In this document: piece after piece, positions 20,764 through 29,486 of the stretch
Layout of the letters: every line of letters starts with the position of its first letter
Position numbering within the stretch: the stretch's first letter is position 1
Origin: Burkholderiales bacterium
Lineage (GTDB): Bacteria > Pseudomonadota > Gammaproteobacteria > Burkholderiales > Burkholderiaceae_C
Length of the DNA stretch: 64,000 nt
Direction: 5' to 3'
Assembly (NCBI GenBank): GCA_003963005.1
Contig: RXJW01000009.1
Span: forward strand, 40,165 to 104,164
Position numbers and translations under genes: made by a program
Notes under the pieces: model-generated
What the model was told of the DNA's origin: nothing
The model's input: only the letters and a program-made list of their open reading frames with translations
Database searches by the model: none

Positions 20764-21942
20764 ATGGCCACCCTGACCCTCAAGAACAAGAAACCCGCGG
20801 CCAAGACGCGGTCCGCTGACGGCGAGAAGCGCAGCCCCTTGCGCGGCAAGGGCGTCTCCAAGCCCCGGCCGACGCTGGCCAAGGCCCAGGCCGAACGTGC
20901 CGAACGCCAAGCCGCTTACGAGCAGAAGGCCGAACGCAGCGCGCCCAAGCCGGCGCGACCGGCGCGCACCGAGCGGTCCGCCTTCGACGACCGCCGCCCG
21001 GGCCCGAAGCCGGCGGCGTTCACGCCCGAGCGACCGGCCGCACCGCGGGGGGACGACCTGCCCCGCCCCGAGCGCGGCCCGCGCGTGGACCAGCGCCGCT
21101 CGTCCAACCGCCCGCCCGAGTTCGAGGCCCGTCCGCAGCCCGCGCGCCGCGCGCCGGTGCGCCAGGCCGAGTCGGAGGACGGCGAGCGCCTGTCCAAGCG
21201 CATGAGCGAGCTCAAGCTCGCGTCGCGGCGCGAAGCCGATGAATGGATCGCCGCCGGCTGGGTGCGCGTGGATGGCCAGGTCGCCGTGCTCGGCCAGCGC
21301 GTCGGGCCGGACGCCCGCATCGAGATCGACCCCGCGGCCCGGCAGGCACAGTCGCAGCTCGTCACGGTGCTGTTGCACAAGCCCATCGGCTACGTCTCCG
21401 GCCAGGCCGAAGACGGCTACGAGCCCGCCGTCGTGCTCTTCCAGCCCGAGAACCGCTGGAAGGACGACCCGTCCGGCATCAAGCCGCATCCGAACCACCA
21501 CCGCCACCTGGCGCCTGCCGGCCGGCTGGACATCGACTCGACCGGCCTGCTCGTGCTGACGCAGGACGGGCGCATCGCCAAGGCCCTGATCGGGGACGAC
21601 TCCGACATCGAGAAGGAATACCTGGTGCGCGTGGAGTTCGTCGGGCACCCGGTGCCCGAGGGCACGCTGCCCAATGCGGCGCTGGCACCCGAGCAGCTCG
21701 CGCTGCTGAACCACGGGCTGGCACTCGACGGCGAGCTGCTCAAGCCCGCCAAGGTCAGCTGGCAGAACGAGCAGCAACTGCGCTTCGTGCTGCGCGAGGG
21801 CAAGAAGCGCCAGATCCGCCGCATGTGCGAATTGGTCGGCCTGAAGGTCGTGGGCCTCAAGCGCGTGCGCATCGGGCGAATTCCGCTGGGCCACCTGCCG
21901 GTCGGCCAGTGGCGATACCTCGCGCCGTGGGAGCGGTTCTGA
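20764..21942 (+). CDS. RsuA/RluB/RluF-family 23S rRNA pseudouridine synthase with long N-terminal extension
   Basis: 392 aa. Residues about 1-140 are a Lys/Arg/Pro/Ala-rich, probably disordered extension. An S4 RNA-binding domain (about 142-190, [21 protein letters not shown]) and the pseudouridine synthase domain follow. The catalytic Asp lies in [17 protein letters not shown], and the family end motif is [26 protein letters not shown]. The sequence most resembles RluF (U2604 modification), but RluB or RluE cannot be excluded. It starts 4 bases after mutL and overlaps miaA by 16 bases. Confidence 0.9.
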   Translation: MATLTLKNKKPAAKTRSADGEKRSPLRGKGVSKPRPTLAKAQAERAERQAAYEQKAERSAPKPARPARTERSAFDDRRPGPKPAAFTPERPAAPRGDDLPRPERGPRVDQRRSSNRPPEFEARPQPARRAPVRQAESEDGERLSKRMSELKLASRREADEWIAAGWVRVDGQVAVLGQRVGPDARIEIDPAARQAQSQLVTVLLHKPIGYVSGQAEDGYEPAVVLFQPENRWKDDPSGIKPHPNHHRHLAPAGRLDIDSTGLLVLTQDGRIAKALIGDDSDIEKEYLVRVEFVGHPVPEGTLPNAALAPEQLALLNHGLALDGELLKPAKVSWQNEQQLRFVLREGKKRQIRRMCELVGLKVVGLKRVRIGRIPLGHLPVGQWRYLAPWERF

Positions 21943-22856
21943 GCGCACCGATCTGCCTCGCCGGCCCGACCGGCTGCGGCAAGACGGCGGCGGCACTGGC
22001 CATCGCCGAGGTGCTGCCGGTGGAGATCATCAGTGTCGACTCCGCGCTGGTCTACCGCGGTATGGACATCGGCACGGCCAAACCGACCGCGGCAGAACAG
22101 GCCGCGGTGCCGCATCACCTGATCGACATCCTCGAACCCACCAACAGCTACTCGGCGGCCGAATTCGTGCGCGATGCGAAGCGGCTGGCCGCCGAGATCA
22201 CCGCCCGCGGCCGCCTGCCGCTGCTCGTGGGCGGCACGATGCTGTACTTCAAGGCGCTGTTCGACGGCCTCTCTGCGCTGCCCCAGGCTGACGCGGACCT
22301 GCGCGCCGCGATCGATGCCGAGGCCGCCGAACGCGGCTGGCCGGCGATGCACGACGAGCTGGCGCGCCTGGACCCGCCCACCGCCGCACGCCTCGCCCCC
22401 AACGACAGCCAGCGGATCCAGCGCGCGCTGGAGGTGATCCGCCTGACCGGCCAGCCGCTCAGCGCCTTGCATGCCGCCTCGCGCGACGAGGGCGTCGACT
22501 GGCCGCTGTTCTCGCTCGAACCGAGCGACCGGTCCTGGCTGCACGAGCGGCTCGCCCAACGCTTCGACGCGATGCTGACGCAAGGCCTGGTCGACGAGGT
22601 GAAGGCGCTGCGCAAGCGCGGCGACCTGAGCCTGGCGCTGCCCTCGATGCGCTGCGTCGGCTATCGCCAGGTCTGGGAAGCGCTGGACGCCGGCGATTTC
22701 TCCGACCTGCGCGAGCGCGGCATCGCGGCCACCCGCCAGCTTGCCAAGCGGCAGGTGACGTGGCTGCGCAGCATGCCCCGCCGCCAGGTGGTCGCCTGCG
22801 ATGGCCCGCAGCCGCTGCCCGAACTCCTCGCCGGCCTCCAACGCCTGATGGGGTGA
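21927..22856 (+). CDS. miaA: tRNA dimethylallyltransferase MiaA
   Basis: About 309 aa from GTG 21927, which gives [24 protein letters not shown]; the track ORF includes upstream shadow sequence. MiaA adds the isopentenyl group to A37 of tRNAs reading UNN codons. Key motifs are the P-loop [52 protein letters not shown] and [15 protein letters not shown]. It overlaps the upstream pseudouridine synthase gene. The hfq and hflX genes that commonly follow miaA are absent here. No strong Shine-Dalgarno was seen, so coupling to the upstream gene is likely. Confidence 0.95.
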   Translation: MGAVLSAPICLAGPTGCGKTAAALAIAEVLPVEIISVDSALVYRGMDIGTAKPTAAEQAAVPHHLIDILEPTNSYSAAEFVRDAKRLAAEITARGRLPLLVGGTMLYFKALFDGLSALPQADADLRAAIDAEAAERGWPAMHDELARLDPPTAARLAPNDSQRIQRALEVIRLTGQPLSALHAASRDEGVDWPLFSLEPSDRSWLHERLAQRFDAMLTQGLVDEVKALRKRGDLSLALPSMRCVGYRQVWEALDAGDFSDLRERGIAATRQLAKRQVTWLRSMPRRQVVACDGPQPLPELLAGLQRLMG

Positions 22857-22866
22857 AAAAAACCGC

Positions 22867-22916
22867 TTGCGGCTGCGGTCAAGTCCGCCTAAAGTGATAT
22901 CACTTTGATTCACTTT
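22867..22916 (+). promoter_or_regulatory. Promoter overlapped by palindromic operator-like site before the SPFH-RHH operon
   Basis: A perfect 16-base palindrome AAAGTGATATCACTTT (22891-22906) is followed by a third half-site TCACTTT (22910-22916), 10 bases or one helical turn from the previous one. A candidate -35 TTGCGG (22867) and -10 TAAAGT (22890) are separated by 17 bases, and the -10 overlaps the palindrome. This layout suits repression by the ribbon-helix-helix protein encoded two genes downstream. The promoter call is an inference; the palindrome is directly visible. Confidence 0.6.
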
Positions 22917-22932
22917 TGAGACAGGTTCATCC

Positions 22933-23820
22933 ATGTCCACCTCTTCTGACAAGCGCCCGGTCATCAGCGAGCAGGCCGCTCGCGCCGGGAACGGCTACCT
23001 GATGGCCGCCGTCGGCCTGGCCCTGGGCGGCCTCGGCCTGGCGCTGCTGACCCGCGGCGTCCCCCTGATCGGCATCCCGCTGGCCGTGCTGGGCGGCCTG
23101 ACGCTGGCGGGCCTGTACATGCTCAACCCGAACCAGGCGGCCGCGCTGACGCTGTTCGGGGCCTACATCGGCAGCGACCGCGGCGCCGGCCTGCGCTGGG
23201 CCAACCCCTTCGCGCTCAAGAAGCGTGTCTCCCTGCGCGACCGCAACCTGAATGCGCCGGTGCTGAAGGTCAATGACCAGCGCGGCAACCCGATCGAGAT
23301 CGCCGCCGTGGTGGTCTGGCGAGTGCGCGACACCGCGCAGGCCCTCTTCCAGGTCGACGACTACGAGGCTTACGTGCGGGTGCAGGCAGAGGCCGCCATC
23401 CGCCATCTGGCCGCCTGCTATGCCTACGACCACGCCAACGACGACGGCGAGCCCGACGCCGTGACGCTGCGAGGCGGCCAGGACGCCGTCGCCCAAGCCC
23501 TGCGTGCCGAGCTGCAGGCCCGCTTCGCCGATGCCGGCGTGGACGTGCTGGACGCCAAGATCAGCCACCTCGCCTACGCGCCGGAGATCGCCCAGGTCAT
23601 GCTGCGCCGCCAGCAGGCCGAGGCCATCATCGGCGCCCGCGCCAAGATCGTGCAGGGTGCGGTCACGATGGTCGAGACCGCGCTGCAGGGCCTGAGCGAA
23701 CGCGAGATCGTCGTGCTCGATGACGAGCGCAAGGCGGCGATGGTGAGCAACCTGCTCGTCGTGCTGTGCTCCGACCGCGAGACGCAGCCGGTGGTCAACA
23801 CGGGCACGCTCTACACCTGA
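22933..23820 (+). CDS. SPFH/band-7 domain membrane protein
   Basis: 295 aa. Two adjoining hydrophobic segments near the N-terminus (about 23-65: [35 protein letters not shown]) precede an SPFH domain. The latter shows [49 protein letters not shown] and the Glu/Ala-rich [28 protein letters not shown] proteins form oligomeric membrane scaffolds that organise microdomains or regulate proteases. It is the first gene after the palindromic site, followed by a small membrane protein and an RHH protein, a recurring bacterial arrangement. Confidence 0.9.
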   Translation: MSTSSDKRPVISEQAARAGNGYLMAAVGLALGGLGLALLTRGVPLIGIPLAVLGGLTLAGLYMLNPNQAAALTLFGAYIGSDRGAGLRWANPFALKKRVSLRDRNLNAPVLKVNDQRGNPIEIAAVVVWRVRDTAQALFQVDDYEAYVRVQAEAAIRHLAACYAYDHANDDGEPDAVTLRGGQDAVAQALRAELQARFADAGVDVLDAKISHLAYAPEIAQVMLRRQQAEAIIGARAKIVQGAVTMVETALQGLSEREIVVLDDERKAAMVSNLLVVLCSDRETQPVVNTGTLYT

Positions 23821-23829
23821 GGCCCGGCC

Positions 23830-24351
23830 ATGCGCATGAGCCGCCTTTTCCTGGCCGTGTGGCTGCTGACCGCCGCCCTGATCGTGGGCAGCGCCCCGTG
23901 GCTGCCGGCGCAGGTCGGTGACCCCGGCAAGGCGATGTCCCGGACGGCGTTCATCGTCACGATGCTGCTGCCGCTGGCCACGGCCCTGCTGTGCAGCAAG
24001 GCCTTCGTGACCTGGCTGGGGCGCGTCGCCCCGGGGCAGGTGAAGCTGCCGCACCGCGATTACTGGATGGCTGAGCCCCGGCGCGAGGCCACGCTGGCGC
24101 GCGTGGGCGAGCATGTCGCCGGCCTCGGCGTGATGGTGCTGCTGATGTCGGCCGGCTCGCACGTGGTCGTGCTTCTGGACGCCCACCCCGACTGGCCGCA
24201 GCCGCCGCAGGCGGTGGGCTGGTGCCTCGGCGCGCTCTGGCTGGCCGGGCTCGCGAGCGCGGTGTGGCGCCTGCATCAGGCGTTCCCGGCGCCGCCCACG
24301 GATGAAGCGACACCGCGGCGCCGGCCGCGGCGCCCAGGAGCGCACGACTGA
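23830..24351 (+). CDS. Uncharacterised membrane protein of the SPFH-RHH operon
   Basis: 173 aa with four predicted hydrophobic segments (LFLAVWLLTAALIVGSAPWL, TAFIVTMLLPLATALL, VAGLGVMVLLMSAGSHVVVLL, GWCLGALWLAGLASAVW) and an Arg/Pro-rich tail. A central LPHRDYWMAEPRREATLARV segment recalls the PNRDYWLAPERR stretch seen in some small DUF1648-like membrane proteins, but I do not assign a family. It starts 9 bases after the SPFH stop and overlaps the RHH gene start by one base. Confidence 0.8.
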   Translation: MRMSRLFLAVWLLTAALIVGSAPWLPAQVGDPGKAMSRTAFIVTMLLPLATALLCSKAFVTWLGRVAPGQVKLPHRDYWMAEPRREATLARVGEHVAGLGVMVLLMSAGSHVVVLLDAHPDWPQPPQAVGWCLGALWLAGLASAVWRLHQAFPAPPTDEATPRRRPRRPGAHD

Positions 24352-24560
24352 TGGCCAGCCCCGACAAGAAGGCCTTCCCGCTGCGCGTGGACCCGGCCCT
24401 GTGGGCCGAGGTCGAGCGGCTGGCAGCGAGCGAGCTGCGCAGCGCCAATGCGCAGGCGGAGTTGCTGCTGCGCGAGGCCCTGACCCGCCGCGGCGTCAAG
24501 CTCGATCCGCCCAAGGGCCGGGCGGGGGCATTGCGCAAGGGGCCAGAATCCGGGGCATGA
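24351..24560 (+). CDS. Ribbon-helix-helix (Arc-type) DNA-binding protein
   Basis: 69 aa. The sequence KKAFPLRVDPALWAEVERLAASELRSANAQAELLLREALTRRG fits an Arc/MetJ ribbon-helix-helix domain: a short beta strand (FPLRV) and two helices with the conserved NAQAELLLREAL segment. Such proteins dimerise and bind short inverted repeats. The palindrome upstream of the SPFH gene is the obvious candidate target, giving autoregulation. The gene overlaps the membrane-protein stop by one base and the following ABC ATPase start by ATGA, so control might extend to the transporter. No toxin gene is adjacent. Confidence 0.85.
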   Translation: MASPDKKAFPLRVDPALWAEVERLAASELRSANAQAELLLREALTRRGVKLDPPKGRAGALRKGPESGA

Positions 24561-25210
24561 GTCTTCTGAGTGCGCGCGGCCTGGCCAAGTCCTACGGAGA
24601 GGTCGCGGTGTTTGCCGGGGTCGACCTCGACCTGCAACCCGGCGAGATCGTGGCCCTGCTCGGCGAGTCGGGCAGCGGCAAATCCACCCTCCTGAACTGC
24701 CTGGCCGGCCTGGACGAGGCCGACGCCGGGCAGATCGTGCTCGACGGCGCCGACCTGCGCGCGCTCGACGACGAAGGCCGCTCGGCGCTGCGGCGTCGGG
24801 CACTGGGCTTCGTGTTCCAGGCGTTTCACCTGCTGCCCCACCTGAGCGTGGCGGACAACGTCGCCCTGCCCCTGCGGCTGCTGGGTGAGGCGGACGACGG
24901 CCGCGTGGCGGCGATGCTGTCGGCCGTCGATCTCGCCGGTCTGGCCGGGCGCATGCCGCGGCAGCTCTCGGGCGGCCAGCTGCAGCGCGTGGCGATTGCC
25001 CGCGCCCTCGTCCACCGACCGCGGCTGGTGCTGGCGGATGAACCCACCGGCAACCTGGACCCGCGGCATGCCGGGGAGGTGCTGACGCTGCTGCGGCAGT
25101 GCACGCGCGATGTCGGTGCGGCGTGCTTGCTGGTGACGCATTCGGAGGTGGCGGCGCAGGCGGCGGATCGGCGGCTGCGGCTTGATGAAGCGGGGTTGCA
25201 TGAGGCTTGA
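24557..25210 (+). CDS. ABC transporter ATP-binding protein (LolD/AttE-like)
   Basis: 217 aa from the ATG overlapping the RHH stop. Full ABC ATPase motifs are present: Walker A GESGSGKST, Q-loop VFQAFHLLPH, signature LSGGQLQRVAIARAL, Walker B LVLADEPTGNLDP and H-loop LLVTHSE. The MacB/LolD subfamily powers FtsX-like permeases that extract lipoproteins or act mechanically rather than pumping through a pore. The matching permease gene lies 666 bp downstream, past an inverted repeat element. With the following AttH-like gene the set corresponds to AttEFGH-type systems. Confidence 0.93.
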   Translation: MSLLSARGLAKSYGEVAVFAGVDLDLQPGEIVALLGESGSGKSTLLNCLAGLDEADAGQIVLDGADLRALDDEGRSALRRRALGFVFQAFHLLPHLSVADNVALPLRLLGEADDGRVAAMLSAVDLAGLAGRMPRQLSGGQLQRVAIARALVHRPRLVLADEPTGNLDPRHAGEVLTLLRQCTRDVGAACLLVTHSEVAAQAADRRLRLDEAGLHEA

Positions 25211-25274
25211 GGTGAGCCGTCAAGCGGCATCTTGCGGGCTGCTTTTGCGGTCGGTCTTTGGACTCGATGCACCG

Positions 25275-25822
25275 TGCCGGGACGTCGCCCCGGCGGGCGA
25301 CCTTCTTTTTGAGCGACCAAAAAGAAGGCAAAAAGTCGCCCCTGCAAAACCGCCCCTGCGCTGCGCTTCGGGGTCCCCTGCGATGCTCGCAACCCAGGGC
25401 TCGCCCGGAACTCGCTTCGCTACGCTGCGCTCAAACAACCGGGCGAAGTCAGATGTTGAAGCGTGCTGCGCACGCGCCCTGGGTTGCTGCGCTTCTCGGC
25501 GGTTTAGAAGGGGAGAGCCCAAACAGCCGAACAGCCGCACTGCCAACCGCAGAGGCCGGGCGCTTGAGGTATTTCGTCTTCCCCCCTTGAGCACCGCCGA
25601 GCAGCGGAAGGCCTTGCGGGCGTGCGCGCAGCGCACTTCAACCTCTGACTCCGCGCAACTGTCTGACCGGAGCGTAGCGGAGGGAGTTTTGCGCGGGCCC
25701 TCAAGGCCTGAGCAGCGCAGGGCACCCGCAGCGAAGCGAAGGGCGGTGCGGTCGGGGGTCGTTTTTTGCCTACTTTTTGTCGACACAAAAAGTAGGTCGC
25801 CCGCCGGGGCGACGTCCCGGCA
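25275..25822. repeat. Inverted pair of about 270-bp intergenic repeat units between ABC ATPase and permease genes
   Basis: The gene-free stretch 25211-25876 holds this element. Terminal arms 25275-25302 and 25795-25822 are perfect 28-base inverted repeats (TGCCGGGACGTCGCC..). Just inside each is a hairpin with an A/T-rich stem: CTTCTTTTT/AAAAAGAAG on the left, and CCTACTTTTT/AAAAAGTAGG on the right. The left half, reverse-complemented, aligns with the right half along most of its length (shared TTCAAC.TCTGAC, AGCGTAGCG and CGCAGGG..CCC blocks). The element is thus two diverged copies in inverted orientation around a centre near 25.5 kb. Another perfect inner pair is GCAACCCAGGGC/GCCCTGGGTTGC (25389, 25476). 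Translations give low-complexity ORFs I reject. I believe relatives are dispersed in Burkholderiales genomes; the name is not known to me. Confidence 0.8.
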
Positions 25823-25876
25823 TGGGCCGTGCCTTGCAACCGACTGCCCGCGAAGCGAAAGAAGGCTGCCCCGCTG

Positions 25877-28420
25877 ATGCTCTGGCGCCACTTCTCCTGG
25901 CCCGCCTGGCGCGCCCACCCCACCCGCATCGCCCTGGCGCTGCTCGCCGTGATGCTCGGCGTCGCCCTGGCCTTCGGCGTGCACCTGCTCAACGGTGCGG
26001 CGCTGGCCGAGTTCGCCCGTGCCGCCCGCGGCGTCAATGGTCAGGCGGACCTGCTGCTGCAAGCCCGCAACGGCAGCCTCACCGATGCCGACCTGACCGA
26101 CGTCCTCAACCGCCCCGGCGTCGCCAACGTCAACCCCGTCATCGAAGCCGAAGCCCTCTGGCCCGGGCAGCCCGGCCCCGCTGGTCGGGGCATCTCCGTG
26201 CACCTGATCGGCCTGGACCCGCTGGCCCTCTATGCCTCGGCCGCCGAAGGGCGGCCGCTGGCGCCGGAGCTGACGCCGCAACTGGACGGTGGACCGATGG
26301 ACGCCGTCGCGGCGGTGACGCTGCACCTGAACGCCGCCGCGCGCAGCCGCCTGCCGGCCGGCACCACGCACATCACACTGCGCCTGCCGCAGCCGGGCGG
26401 TGCGCCGCCGCGTGATGTCGAGTTCGCAATCGGCGGCCGCATTGCCGCCGGCAACTCGCCGCTGGGCGTGCTCGACATCGCCGACGCCCAGGCCGTGTTC
26501 GGCCGGCTGGGCAGCCTGGACCGCATCGACCTGCAGCTGCAGGCGGGGACCGATGCCACCGCCTGGGCCGCCCGGCTGCCCGAACGCTGGCAGGCCCGCC
26601 CGCCGCAGGACGAAGGTGCCCGGCTCTCCGACCTCACCCGCGCCTACCGCGTCAACCTCGGCTTGCTCGCTCTGATGGCCCTGTTCACCGGCAGCTTCCT
26701 CGTCTACGCGGTGCTGTCGCTCAGCACCGCGCAGCGCCTGCCGCAGTGGGCACTGGTCGGCGTGCTGGGCGTGTCGGCCCGCATGCGCTGGAGGCTGATC
26801 CTCGTGGAAGGCGCCGTCATCGGCACCGTAGGCACGGGGCTGGGCCTGGCCCTGGGGGTGGGGCTGGCCGCGGGCGCGCTCAAGCTCCTGGGCAGCGACC
26901 TGGGCCTGCACGGCGGGGCGAGTTCGTCGACGGACCTGCTCTTCAACCAGCCGCTGCTGTTGCCGGCCGGCGTCTACGGCGGCCTGGGCCTGGCGGCGGC
27001 GCTGGTGGCGGCACTGGCGCCCGCACTGACCGTGCGCCGGATCGCACCGGCCCTCGTGCTGAAGGGGCTGGGCCTGCCTTCGGGGCGCACGCTGCCGGCG
27101 GCGGCGGGCGGGGCACTGATGGCGCTGGGCGCAGGCCTGGCCTGGCTGCCGCCGGTGTGGGGCGACACGCCGGTCGCGGCTTACCTGTCGATGCTCTTCC
27201 TGCTGCTCGGCGGCATCGCGCTGGTGCCGGCGCTGGTCAGGGGCCTGACGGCGCTGCTCGCGCACCTGCCCACCGGCCCGCTGCTGCTGCTGGCCCGCGA
27301 GCGCAGCCGCGACCAGGCGACCGAGGCCCGCCGCTCGCTGGCCGGCGTGCTGGTAGCGCTGGCGCTGGCCGTGGCGATGACGGTGATGATCGGCAGCTTC
27401 CGGCAGTCGCTGATGCACTGGCTGGACGATGCCCTGCCGGCCGACCTCTACGTGCGCAGCACCCTGCGCCTGGCCAATGGCGCGCAGACCGTGCTGCCCT
27501 CGGACGTGGTGGCCGGCCTCGACCGACTCCCCGGCGCGGCCCGCGCGACGCCGCAGCGCACGACCGGCCTGCGCCTGGCACCCGGCGCCGAGCCGGTGGC
27601 GCTCACGGCCCGGCCGATCGAGGCCGGGGGACTGCCGCTGGTCGAGCGCTGGACAGGTGCGACGGCACCGAATGCGGTGGCGGTGTGGGTCAACGAAGCC
27701 GCCCGCGATCGCGACGGCCTGGTGGTGGGCCGCGTGTTCACCGCCGAGCTGCGCGACACCGGACGGCTCGTGACGCTGCAGGTCCGAGGCATCTGGCGCG
27801 ACTACTCCCGCCAGGCCACCGCGTTGTGGATGGACCTGGCGGACTACCGCCGCCTCTCGGGCGATGACACCGTCACCGAAGTCGCGCTGTGGCTCGCGCC
27901 GAACGCGTCGCTGGACGCCGTGCGCGCTGCCGTGCGCGGGCTGGCGGGCGACAACCTGGAGATGGCAGCCGCCGGCGAACTGCGCGAGCTGTCGCTGAGC
28001 ATCTTCGACCGCAGCTTCGCCATCACGGTCTGGCTGCAGGCGGTGGCACTCGCGGTGGGCCTGTTCGGGGTCATCGCGAGCCAGTCGGCCCAGGCGCTCG
28101 CCCGCAAGCGCGAGTTCGGGCTGCTGCGGCACCTGGGCCTGTCACGCCGCCAGTTGATGCGCCTGCTGCTGCTCGAAGCCAGCCTGACCGGCGGTGCGGG
28201 CGCCCTGGCCGGACTGGGCCTGGGCCTGGCCTTGAGCGCCGTGCTGGTGTTTGTCGTCAACCCGCAAAGTTTTCACTGGAGCATGGACCTGCACCTGCCG
28301 CTGGGCCGGCTCGCGGCGCTGGTGGGCCTGGCCTTCGTCGCGGCCGTCGGCGCGTCGGCCTTCGCCGGGCGACAGGCGCTGGGCGCCGATGCGGTTCGCG
28401 CCGTGAGGGAAGACACCTGA
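25877..28420 (+). CDS. ABC transporter permease, double FtsX/MacB type (AttFG-like)
   Basis: 847 aa. The architecture is a signal-like first membrane segment (RIALALLAVMLGVALAFGVHLL), an extracytoplasmic domain, a bundle of three or more membrane segments near residues 255-400 (LLALMALFTGSFLVYAVLSL), a second half starting near 480 with another extracytoplasmic domain, and a final FtsX domain ending QALGADAVRAVREDT. This doubled layout is that of large LolE-like permeases. GAAGG lies about 11 bases before the chosen ATG. The ATPase partner is upstream of the repeat element; the lipocalin gene overlaps the stop by one base. Confidence 0.9.
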   Translation: MLWRHFSWPAWRAHPTRIALALLAVMLGVALAFGVHLLNGAALAEFARAARGVNGQADLLLQARNGSLTDADLTDVLNRPGVANVNPVIEAEALWPGQPGPAGRGISVHLIGLDPLALYASAAEGRPLAPELTPQLDGGPMDAVAAVTLHLNAAARSRLPAGTTHITLRLPQPGGAPPRDVEFAIGGRIAAGNSPLGVLDIADAQAVFGRLGSLDRIDLQLQAGTDATAWAARLPERWQARPPQDEGARLSDLTRAYRVNLGLLALMALFTGSFLVYAVLSLSTAQRLPQWALVGVLGVSARMRWRLILVEGAVIGTVGTGLGLALGVGLAAGALKLLGSDLGLHGGASSSTDLLFNQPLLLPAGVYGGLGLAAALVAALAPALTVRRIAPALVLKGLGLPSGRTLPAAAGGALMALGAGLAWLPPVWGDTPVAAYLSMLFLLLGGIALVPALVRGLTALLAHLPTGPLLLLARERSRDQATEARRSLAGVLVALALAVAMTVMIGSFRQSLMHWLDDALPADLYVRSTLRLANGAQTVLPSDVVAGLDRLPGAARATPQRTTGLRLAPGAEPVALTARPIEAGGLPLVERWTGATAPNAVAVWVNEAARDRDGLVVGRVFTAELRDTGRLVTLQVRGIWRDYSRQATALWMDLADYRRLSGDDTVTEVALWLAPNASLDAVRAAVRGLAGDNLEMAAAGELRELSLSIFDRSFAITVWLQAVALAVGLFGVIASQSAQALARKREFGLLRHLGLSRRQLMRLLLLEASLTGGAGALAGLGLGLALSAVLVFVVNPQSFHWSMDLHLPLGRLAALVGLAFVAAVGASAFAGRQALGADAVRAVREDT

Positions 28421-29469
28421 TGATCCACCGCCGCACCCTGCTGCTGACGGCCCTGCCGCTGGCCTGGCCCGGCCTCGCGCAAGCCGCCATGAGCTTCCCG
28501 GCCGACTTCGGTGCCCACCCGGCACAGGCCATCGAATGGTGGTACCTCACCGGGCTGCTGGGCGACCGCGACGGTGCGCCGCCGCGCTACGGCTACCAGC
28601 TCACCTTCTTCCGCGTGCCCGGCCCCGCAGCCGCCGATCACCCAAGCGCCCTGGCGGCGCGCCAACTGCTGCTGGGCCACGTGGCGCTGTCCGACCTGAC
28701 GGCCCGCCGGCAGCGCCACACCCAGCGCCTGAGCCGCACCCTGCCCGGCGCCGTGAGCGCGCGCGAGGGCGACTGCGACGTGCGGATGCGCGACTGGTCG
28801 CTCAAGCGCGAAGGCGATGGCTACCGGGCGATGTTCAACGGCCCGGGCTTTGCGCTGGAGCTGGAGCTGGCCTCGCCCGACACGCCGCTGCTGCAAGGCG
28901 AGGGGGGCATCTCCCGCAAGGGGCCCACGCCCCAGCAGTTCTCGAACTACTACTCCCGCCCGCAGTTGCTGACCCAGGCTGCGCTGACGCTGGACGGCGG
29001 CCGCCACAGCCTGACCGGGCGGGCCTGGCTGGACCATGAATGGAGCGACCGCTACCTCGGCGACGCCCAGGGCTGGGACTGGCTCGGCATCAACCTGCAC
29101 GACGGCCGGGCGCTGACGCTGTTCCAGCTTCGCCGCAAGGACGGCAGCCGCGACTGGGCGGGCGGCAGCCTGCGCACGCCGGGGCAGCCCGACCGGAGCT
29201 TTGCGCCCGGGGAGGTCGACATGACCCCGACCCGCCACTGGACGAGCCCCGCCACCGGCGCCCGCTGGCCGGTGGCCTGGCGGCTGAAGAGCCCGGCGGG
29301 CGAGATGCTGCTCAGCGCCGCCTTCGATGCGCAGGAGATCGACGCGCGCCGCAGCAGCGGTCTCGTCTACTGGGAAGGTGCTGCCACACTGTTCGACCCG
29401 CAAAACCGACCACTCGGCGCAGGCTACCTGGAACTCACCGGCTACATCGGCAAGCCGCCCATGGCCTGA
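28420..29469 (+). CDS. AttH/CrtC-like lipocalin-domain protein
   Basis: 349 aa with a signal peptide (RRTLLLTALPLAWPGLAQA). The mature protein matches the AttH/carotenoid 1,2-hydratase-like lipocalin family: FPADFGAHPAQAIEWWYLTG, YGYQLTFFRV, ISRKGPTPQQFSNYYSRPQL, GRAWLDHEWSD and GWDWLGINLHDGRAL. Members linked to LolDE-like transporters are thought to bind or hydrate lipidic or isoprenoid substrates in the periplasm. The absence of carotenoid genes nearby and the ABC linkage favour AttH over CrtC. Its ATG overlaps the permease TGA. Confidence 0.88.
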   Translation: MIHRRTLLLTALPLAWPGLAQAAMSFPADFGAHPAQAIEWWYLTGLLGDRDGAPPRYGYQLTFFRVPGPAAADHPSALAARQLLLGHVALSDLTARRQRHTQRLSRTLPGAVSAREGDCDVRMRDWSLKREGDGYRAMFNGPGFALELELASPDTPLLQGEGGISRKGPTPQQFSNYYSRPQLLTQAALTLDGGRHSLTGRAWLDHEWSDRYLGDAQGWDWLGINLHDGRALTLFQLRRKDGSRDWAGGSLRTPGQPDRSFAPGEVDMTPTRHWTSPATGARWPVAWRLKSPAGEMLLSAAFDAQEIDARRSSGLVYWEGAATLFDPQNRPLGAGYLELTGYIGKPPMA

Positions 29470-29486
29470 CCCACAATCCGGCGCCA

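Noticed and set aside
24351-24560. HicB-type antitoxin of a toxin-antitoxin pair
   Set aside because: The fold is ribbon-helix-helix, but neither neighbour looks like a toxin; an ABC ATPase follows and a membrane protein precedes.
25182-25877. 231-aa plus-strand ORF across the ABC-gap repeat
   Set aside because: Starts inside the ABC ATPase gene and reads through both repeat units; the sequence is typical of translated repeats.
25220-28132. 970-aa minus-strand ORF over the repeat and permease gene
   Set aside because: Antisense to a clear FtsX-type permease, Gln/Arg/His-rich and without motifs; the start lies in repeat DNA.
28420-29469. Carotenoid 1,2-hydratase (CrtC) as the function
   Set aside because: The lipocalin fold is shared, but no other carotenoid genes are present and the ABC partners point to AttH.
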